From assembly GCA_009843785.1 (NCBI GenBank), contig VYCT01000216.1, positions 1 to 42,154 of the forward strand: a stretch of DNA of 42,154 nt, in the 5' to 3' direction. Position numbers and translations under genes: made by a program. The notes beneath the pieces are model-generated. The model did no database searches, was not told where the DNA came from, and saw only the letters and a program-made list of their open reading frames with translations. Every line of letters starts with the position of its first letter. The stretch's first letter is position 1. Source of the DNA: Candidatus Poribacteria bacterium (GTDB taxonomy: Bacteria > Poribacteria > WGA-4E > WGA-3G). This document shows, piece after piece, positions 36,394-42,154 of the stretch.

Positions 36394-36879
36394 ATGGCAA
36401 ATCACTTTAATGACCTATTATTACAAACACTGAAAGAGGTCAGCATCCGATTAGAACGCCTTGAAGGCCGCGTAGATCACATCATAAATGAAAAAGCCGA
36501 CAAGGCAGATGTACAGAACCTGAAGGCGGATGGACAGGAATTTAAGGCAGAACTCAAATCCATTACCGAAAAACTCGACCAAAAAGCCGACAAGACAGAT
36601 GTAGAGGACCTGAAAGCAGAACTCAAATCTGTCACCGAAAAACTCGACCAAAAAGCCGACAAGACAGATGTAGAGGACCTGAAAGCAGAACTCAAATCTG
36701 TCACCGAAAAACTCGACCAAAAAGCCGACAAGACAGATGTCAATACACTTAGCGACGAAGTCCGGTCACAGGCCCAACGGCTTGATCGCATTGAGACAGG
36801 GATTAAAACCCTCCAATGGACAATGACAGCTGGTCTCGCTATACTTGGCATCATTCTCGCTTTCGTCCGGTCATGCTAA
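36394..36879 (+). CDS. Coiled-coil protein with C-terminal TM anchor
   Basis: Repeats 'KADKTDVEDLKAELKSVTEKLDQ' then TM 'MTAGLAILGIILAFV'. Confidence 0.75.
   Translation: MANHFNDLLLQTLKEVSIRLERLEGRVDHIINEKADKADVQNLKADGQEFKAELKSITEKLDQKADKTDVEDLKAELKSVTEKLDQKADKTDVEDLKAELKSVTEKLDQKADKTDVNTLSDEVRSQAQRLDRIETGIKTLQWTMTAGLAILGIILAFVRSC
36547..36740 (+). repeat. 69-nt tandem repeat within the coiled-coil gene, about 2.8 copies
   Basis: Units start at 36547, 36616 and 36685, near-identical. Confidence 0.92.
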
Positions 36880-36904
36880 CACGGCACAAAAGACCCAAAA
36901 TAAA

Positions 36905-37606
36905 ATGCAAAATACACCCATCGGCACCCTCTATCTTGTTAGCACACCGATCGGGAATTTAGAAGACATTACCCTGCGTGCGCTCCGCATCCTCAAAGAG
37001 GTAGACCTCATCGCCGCTGAAGACACACGTCAAACACGCCGTCTTCTAACACACTACAACATTCAGACCCCTCTCACAAGTTACTTTGAAGGCAACCAGC
37101 AAGTGAAATGCGGCAAACTGATTGATCGCATGAAAACAGGTGAGAGGATTGCGCTTGTTTCAGATGCTGGCACGCCTATCATTTCAGACCCTGGGTATCC
37201 ACTCCTGCGTGGCTGTATCACCTCAGAAATCCCGATTGTCCCGATTCCGGGGGCATCAGCAGTTATCACAGCAGCATCGGTTTCTGGATTACCCCTGCAT
37301 AACTTTACCTTTGAAGGCTTCCTCTCCCCAAAATCGGGAAAAAGAAAACGTCAATTAAGTGTACTCACCGATGAAGAAAGGACGTTAATTTTCTTTGAAT
37401 CTCCGCACCGTCTCTGCCGCTTCCTTGAAGATGTCTTTGAAGTGATCGGTGAACGCGACATTGTCGTTACCCGCGAGTTGACCAAAAAATTTGAAGATAT
37501 ATTCCGTGGGAATGTGAGTGAAGCGTTGGAGAAATTCCGAGGGATCGAACCGCGCGGGGAGTTTACGATCCTTATTGCGGGGAAACGGAGGAAAAATGAC
37601 AATTGA
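36905..37606 (+). CDS. rsmI: 16S rRNA (cytidine(1402)-2'-O)-methyltransferase
   Basis: 'GTLYLVSTPIGNLEDITLRALRILKEVDLIAAEDTRQTRRLLTHYNI', 'LVSDAGTPIISDPGYPLLR', 'FEGFLSPKSGKRKRQL'. Confidence 0.95.
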   Translation: MQNTPIGTLYLVSTPIGNLEDITLRALRILKEVDLIAAEDTRQTRRLLTHYNIQTPLTSYFEGNQQVKCGKLIDRMKTGERIALVSDAGTPIISDPGYPLLRGCITSEIPIVPIPGASAVITAASVSGLPLHNFTFEGFLSPKSGKRKRQLSVLTDEERTLIFFESPHRLCRFLEDVFEVIGERDIVVTRELTKKFEDIFRGNVSEALEKFRGIEPRGEFTILIAGKRRKNDN

Positions 37607-38534
37607 TGCAATCTCACAAATTTCCGTTATCGGTGCCGGTCTGATGGGTCACGGCATCGCGCAGGAATTCGCAAGCGCAGGCTATCATGTCCTTATGCAC
37701 GATGTCACCGAGACACACCTCGAAACAGCACGTATGCAAATTGAGAACAACCTGGGTGTGCTTGCTGAAAACGGAGTTATCGTCAAAGAGAATATCGCGC
37801 CGACGTTACAACGAATCCAGACTGCCAGCGAACTGTCCGTAGTCGCCGAAAACGCCGATTTTGTTGTTGAAGCCGTCACCGAGAATTTGGCACTAAAACA
37901 GCAGATATTTGAGGAATTAGATGTCATCTGTCCATCCCATACAATTTTGGCGAGCAATACGACCGCATTGATGCCGAGCCAGATCGGTGTGAAGGCAAAG
38001 CGCAAAGATAAGATACTCAACACACATTATTTTAATCCACCCTACTTGATTCCATTGGTCGAACTTATTCGGAGTCCTGATACCTCTGATGAAACCGTTA
38101 CAGTGACGTTCGATCTCTTGACCACCATCGGGAAAACGCCTGCGATTATTGAAAAAGAGGCACTCGGTTTCGTTGGACCGAGGTTGCAAGCCGCCCTCAT
38201 TCGAGAAGCGTTCGCTATTGTCGAGCAAGGCATCGCCAGTGCGGAGACCGTTGATCTTGTCGTCCGGAATAGCTTCGGACGAAGGCTCAGTGTCGCCGGC
38301 CCTTTTGAGGTATTTGAACTTGCAGGATGGGACCTCGTGCTTGCCGCCTTTGAAGCACTTTATAAAGACCTCAACAGCTCGTCTGACATCAATCCGCTTC
38401 TTCGACAAATGGTTGAATCCGGTAAACTCGGTGTAAAATCTAAGGAAGGTTTCTACAATTGGACAGATGATAAAATACAAGAACTGCGAGACCGGATGAA
38501 TCGCGCATTAATACAGCAAGCAAAAGATGTCTAA
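37596..38534 (+). CDS. 3-hydroxyacyl-CoA dehydrogenase (3-hydroxybutyryl-CoA dehydrogenase-like)
   Basis: 'SVIGAGLMGHGIAQEFASAGY', 'DFVVEAVTENLALKQQIFEELD', 'ILASNTTALMPS', 'HYFNPPYLIPLVELI'. Confidence 0.92.
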   Translation: MTIDAISQISVIGAGLMGHGIAQEFASAGYHVLMHDVTETHLETARMQIENNLGVLAENGVIVKENIAPTLQRIQTASELSVVAENADFVVEAVTENLALKQQIFEELDVICPSHTILASNTTALMPSQIGVKAKRKDKILNTHYFNPPYLIPLVELIRSPDTSDETVTVTFDLLTTIGKTPAIIEKEALGFVGPRLQAALIREAFAIVEQGIASAETVDLVVRNSFGRRLSVAGPFEVFELAGWDLVLAAFEALYKDLNSSSDINPLLRQMVESGKLGVKSKEGFYNWTDDKIQELRDRMNRALIQQAKDV

Positions 38535-39237
38535 GGTATTAGATAGACACCGTTCTATCGTCCAGACCAAGCGTCACATTATATTACTATTTGTGCTACT
38601 CATCGGTTTAATGTTGCTCGGAGTCTACCATAAACCGGTTTGGGCATATCTCTTGGAGCTCACTGCTGCTTTTCAGAGTATTGAAACGGCACGTGCCTAC
38701 ATCGCCGGGTATGGCGCGCTCGCCCCTGTTGTATCAGCGATGCTCATGATCTTTCAGAGTGTGATTGCGCCGTTGCCAGCGTTCTTGATTACCTTTGCAA
38801 ACGGTACACTCTTTGGGTTCTGGTGGGGGTCGCTCCTGTCTTGGAGCAGTTCAATGGTCGGCGCAGCATTCTGCTTCTATATCGCTCGCTACCTCGGTAT
38901 CCAACGTTTGACACGGCTCATTAGCCAGCCGGTCGTTGACAAAACGAATGATTTCTTTGAAAAATATGGGACTTATGCTATCCTTGTTGCGCGCTTGATG
39001 CCGTTCATTTCTTTTGATGTCGTTAGTTATTTTGCGGGGGCGACGCGGATGCGGTTTCTCGGTTTTTGGATTGCCACCGGCATCGGTCAACTGCCAGCCA
39101 CCTTGGTTTATTCTTATCTTGGGGACAGAATTTCTGCACACATCAAACTGATATTGTGGAGTTTCTGTATTTTAATTTCGTTATCAATTATAATATGGCT
39201 CGTGAAAACTCGAACCCGTAGCAGGGGAACCTTGTAA
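38527..39237 (+). CDS. TVP38/TMEM64 (VTT/SNARE-associated) membrane protein
   Basis: 'ITFANGTLFGFWWGSLLSWSSSMVGAAFCFYIARYLG', 'FFEKYGTYAILVARLMPFISFDVVSYFAGATRM'. Confidence 0.9.
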   Translation: MSKVLDRHRSIVQTKRHIILLFVLLIGLMLLGVYHKPVWAYLLELTAAFQSIETARAYIAGYGALAPVVSAMLMIFQSVIAPLPAFLITFANGTLFGFWWGSLLSWSSSMVGAAFCFYIARYLGIQRLTRLISQPVVDKTNDFFEKYGTYAILVARLMPFISFDVVSYFAGATRMRFLGFWIATGIGQLPATLVYSYLGDRISAHIKLILWSFCILISLSIIIWLVKTRTRSRGTL

Positions 39238-39293
39238 GTCCGATTTATTAAAACAGGCATCGGGGTTAGAAACCCTTCACACAATACGATGTT

Positions 39294-40064
39294 ATGAAAC
39301 TACACATTGTCCTTTCCCTCACCTTCATCATGATCTGCGCTTGTCAGTTAACGGACCCACAAAATTTCGCGGACAAACAGCGAAGATACCCTCGCGTCCG
39401 GGCAGCGTTTGAAGAGAAAGACGGTCCACTTCGCAGCCTGTTTGCAGCCCAAGGTATCCCCTATCCACCACGGAAACTCTTTATCCGAGTCTTCAAACAA
39501 GAAAAGATTTTGGAAGTCTGGGCATTTTCAACATCCGATGCCGTTTTCAAATTCGTGAAACACTATCCGCTCTGCCGCACGTCAGGAAATTTAGGGCCCA
39601 AAAGACGTGAGGGCGACTTGCAAATTCCGGAGGGTTTCTATTATATCGATAGATTTAACCCCAAAAGCAACTTTCATCTATCGCTTGGCATTAATTATCC
39701 AAACCAGGCAGATAGAATTTTGGGCAAAAAAGGCGAACTTGGGGGCGATATATTTATACACGGCGGATGTGTTACGATCGGCTGTGTTCCAATCACTGAT
39801 GAATATATTAGGGAAGTCTATTGGTTGGCAGTGCAAGCAAAATCAAACGGGCACTCAAAAATCCCTGTGCACATTTTTCCAACAAAATTGGACGAGCAGA
39901 CAATGGAACGCTTAAAAACCACTTTTCCAAATGACGAAACTCTGATAAACTTTTGGAAAAACCTGAAAATCGGATATAATTGGTTTGAAAAGTCTCGGGA
40001 ACTGCCGAATATCTCTGTAAATCGGCAGGGTGTGTATCAGTTTTCAGACCCTTCATTGGAATAA
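39294..40064 (+). CDS. L,D-transpeptidase (YkuD/YafK-like)
   Basis: Lipobox-like 'IMICACQL'; 'GDLQIPEGFYYIDRFNPKS' and 'GDIFIHGGCVTIGCVPI'. Confidence 0.87.
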   Translation: MKLHIVLSLTFIMICACQLTDPQNFADKQRRYPRVRAAFEEKDGPLRSLFAAQGIPYPPRKLFIRVFKQEKILEVWAFSTSDAVFKFVKHYPLCRTSGNLGPKRREGDLQIPEGFYYIDRFNPKSNFHLSLGINYPNQADRILGKKGELGGDIFIHGGCVTIGCVPITDEYIREVYWLAVQAKSNGHSKIPVHIFPTKLDEQTMERLKTTFPNDETLINFWKNLKIGYNWFEKSRELPNISVNRQGVYQFSDPSLE

Positions 40065-40077
40065 AGGAGAATTCAAA

Positions 40078-41052
40078 ATGGTTCGTATCGGTGTAGTTGG
40101 AGTCGGCGGCATGGGAAACGGCCATTGCAACGCGCTCCCGAATGTTGAAAATTGTGAATTTGTAGGTGTAGCAGATCTTCGTTTGGAAGCGGCGGAAGCC
40201 GTTGCTGAACGGCATCAGATTCGCGCCTTCCAAGATTATCAAGAGTTATTTGCTGTCGTGGACGCTGTCGTCGTAGCGACACCCCCTGTTGCGCACACAC
40301 AGGTCGTCGTTGATGCAGCAGAGGCAGGCGTGCATGCTTTCTGCGAAAAACCGCTCTCCTTGACGCTCGCTGACGCAGACGCGATGATCGAGGCATCGGA
40401 TAAGGCGGGGACGCATCTGATGGTCGGGCAGGTGTTACGCTTCTATCCTGTCCATGAACTCGGTAGACAGATGGTGGACAATGGCGACATCGGAGACATC
40501 ACCTACATCGAGACCGACTATTCGGGTCCATATAACGCCCCGCGCGGTAGACCTGAAAGTTGGTACGGCACCGTTGGTGGACTCTTGGAGAACGGCATCC
40601 ACAAATCCGATCTGATTAACTGGTTCGGTGGCACTGCGCTGACCGTCGCCGCTGAGGTAGGAAGTTTCTCTGGCCACGACGATTGGGAGGATTACACGAT
40701 CTCGCTCATTCGTTACGATTCCGGCGCGGTCGGTATCTTAAGGTGGGGCGGTTTCCTCGGCGCGCGCGGCACCAACGATACGATTATTGACGGGACCGAA
40801 GGCTCGCTCCGTTTGAATATGTCAGCTGATCTCGCCTATCTCAAAAAACGCGGCGGCGACTGGGAGGAAATCGTCCCCAATCGCGAGGGGCCGCACGGTG
40901 TCGTCGGCGAATTGACGCATTTTGTTGACTGCGTCCGAGAAGATAGAACCCCTATGATTGACGGTAGAGGCGGGAAACACGCCGTAGAGGTCGTTTTGGC
41001 GACTTACGAATCAGCGAAAGAGAAGACTAAGGTCACGTTACCGATGGCATAA
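40078..41052 (+). CDS. Gfo/Idh/MocA family oxidoreductase
   Basis: 'RIGVVGVGGMGNGHCNALPNVENCEFVGVADLR', 'AGVHAFCEKPLSLTLADADAMIEASDKAGTHLMVGQVLRFYP'; ATG40078. Confidence 0.94.
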   Translation: MVRIGVVGVGGMGNGHCNALPNVENCEFVGVADLRLEAAEAVAERHQIRAFQDYQELFAVVDAVVVATPPVAHTQVVVDAAEAGVHAFCEKPLSLTLADADAMIEASDKAGTHLMVGQVLRFYPVHELGRQMVDNGDIGDITYIETDYSGPYNAPRGRPESWYGTVGGLLENGIHKSDLINWFGGTALTVAAEVGSFSGHDDWEDYTISLIRYDSGAVGILRWGGFLGARGTNDTIIDGTEGSLRLNMSADLAYLKKRGGDWEEIVPNREGPHGVVGELTHFVDCVREDRTPMIDGRGGKHAVEVVLATYESAKEKTKVTLPMA

Positions 41053-41065
41053 TGGCTATCAGAAG

Positions 41066-41187
41066 AATAGTTGTCAGTTATCAGTACGGTTTTTCTACAA
41101 AAAACCTTTCGGTTATCAGAAAGAGACTTTAGAATCATTAAAAACCTCTTATAACTGACAACTGATAACTGACAACTGACAACTATT
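41066..41187. repeat. Heptamer-type palindromic repeat, copy H
   Basis: aatagttgtcagttatcagtacgg ... ataactgacaactgataactgacaactgacaactatt. Confidence 0.9.
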
Positions 41188-41192
41188 TTAAA

Positions 41193-42062
41193 ATGCTCTT
41201 CCTTGTTCTCAATATCGTCCTGCTCTCAGGCTTTGGGCTTTTCCTCAAGCACGCCAAAAACAACCAACAACGCCTAAACCCTATCGGTTTTGTTAACTAC
41301 CTCACCGCGTTCTTCATCAGCGTCTGGGTCCTTTCCCAAGAACAGGATTTTGAATTCTCAAGGCTGACTTTCGCATTAGGCATCTCAAATGGCGTGACGT
41401 ATGCTGTTGGGTTTGAACTGTTCACTATCGGTATCCGGCTCAGTGGGATTGTCGTCACGGCTGCACTCGTCAGACTGTCGATCGTGCTACCGATTCTGGT
41501 GGCGATGATATTCTGGCAAGAGATTCCAAATCTATGGCAAACCATCGGACTTCTCTTGACCTTCGTAGCGATTCCACTCCTCAGCCAGCGGGAGAAAGAG
41601 CCAACTTATGCATTCACACCTGACAAGCCGGAAGTGCCTCAAGGTTTAGGGTTCGCGATTGCTATTACGATTTTGTTGGTCACTGGTATCTCACGGCTCA
41701 CCATGAAAGCCTTCAACGAAATGTGTCCTATTGACGAAAAATCGCTCTATATGAGTCTGCTTTTCGGTGTCGCCACAGTTATCTATTTGGGTATATGCCT
41801 CTACCAGAAAATATGGCCGAATTGGTGGGAAGCCTTCTACGGCGTGCTGATAGGTGTCTGTAATGTCGGTGGGAGTTGGGCACTCCTTATCGCATTGGAT
41901 CAAGTTAGCGCGTTAATCGCTTTTCCGATGTCAAGTTCAGGTGGTGTCCTATTCACGATGTTTGTTGGTATGGTATTTCTCCATGAGCGGCTGAGCCGTA
42001 CCTCTCTCATCGGTGCCTTGGTTGCAACCATTGCATTAATCTTTGTCAATTTGAAGCCATGA
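41193..42062 (+). CDS. EamA/DMT-superfamily transporter-like membrane protein
   Basis: About 10 hydrophobic segments; C-terminal 'GVLFTMFVGMVFLHERLSRTSLIGALVATIALIFVNL' is DMT-like. Confidence 0.75.
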   Translation: MLFLVLNIVLLSGFGLFLKHAKNNQQRLNPIGFVNYLTAFFISVWVLSQEQDFEFSRLTFALGISNGVTYAVGFELFTIGIRLSGIVVTAALVRLSIVLPILVAMIFWQEIPNLWQTIGLLLTFVAIPLLSQREKEPTYAFTPDKPEVPQGLGFAIAITILLVTGISRLTMKAFNEMCPIDEKSLYMSLLFGVATVIYLGICLYQKIWPNWWEAFYGVLIGVCNVGGSWALLIALDQVSALIAFPMSSSGGVLFTMFVGMVFLHERLSRTSLIGALVATIALIFVNLKP

Positions 42063-42070
42063 TTTGCAAC

Positions 42071-42109
42071 TTTTCCCAGGCCCGGTAGGTGCGGTTTGCA
42101 ACCGCACCA
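42071..42109. repeat. Second interspersed repeat family, copy 2
   Basis: ttttcccaggcccggtaggtgcggtttgcaaccgcacca; hairpin GGTGCGGTT-tgc-AACCGCACC. Confidence 0.7.
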
Positions 42110-42154
42110 TAGGTGTCAATTTAGTAGGAATTAATGTTGTATTTCGTGTAAAAA

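Noticed and set aside
36547-36740. Direct repeats considered as a CRISPR array
   Set aside because: Contiguous in-frame 69-nt units with no unique spacers; encode a coiled coil.
41066-41187. Heptamer repeats considered as a CRISPR or tRNA-like structure
   Set aside because: 7-bp tandem units in inverted arms, no 20-40 nt spacers, no tRNA cloverleaf.

Overview
Gene-dense 42 kb bacterial chromosomal window. Style (tandem WD40 proteins with a 'WALPEGA(I)xRxGKG' N-terminus, interspersed (AGTTRTC)n repeats, TTGACA/TATAAT promoters) resembles Candidatus Poribacteria or relatives; that is an inference, no search was run. Most genes are ordinary metabolism, transport and envelope genes: TrpD2-like protein, TIM-barrel isomerase, BioF-like enzyme, cupin, M20 peptidase, RpiA, aspartoacylase-like, PepP-like, ECF sigma/anti-sigma, a Dpp/Opp ABC transporter, SDR, formamidase, HtrA-like protease, PorV-like OMP, RsmI, 3-hydroxyacyl-CoA dehydrogenase, VTT protein, L,D-transpeptidase, Gfo/Idh/MocA and EamA. 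No rRNA, tRNA or CRISPR was recognised by eye. The strongest candidate for an undescribed system is a promoter-preceded four-gene chain with overlapping starts and stops (13357-16417): AAA_21/OLD-like ATPase, DUF4276/TOPRIM-like protein, RNHCP zinc-ribbon protein, membrane coiled-coil OmpA protein. Other leads: an MNT-HEPN fusion inside the oligopeptide ABC operon whose RX4HXY motif reads RX4NXY; a heptamer-built palindromic repeat family (about 8 copies) that supplies stop codons to neighbouring genes; a permease gene with no canonical start (ATA/ATT); a triplicated WD40 gene; a DUF5678-like/retropepsin-like coupled pair; and remnants of MNT, PIN and AlbA_2-type genes.
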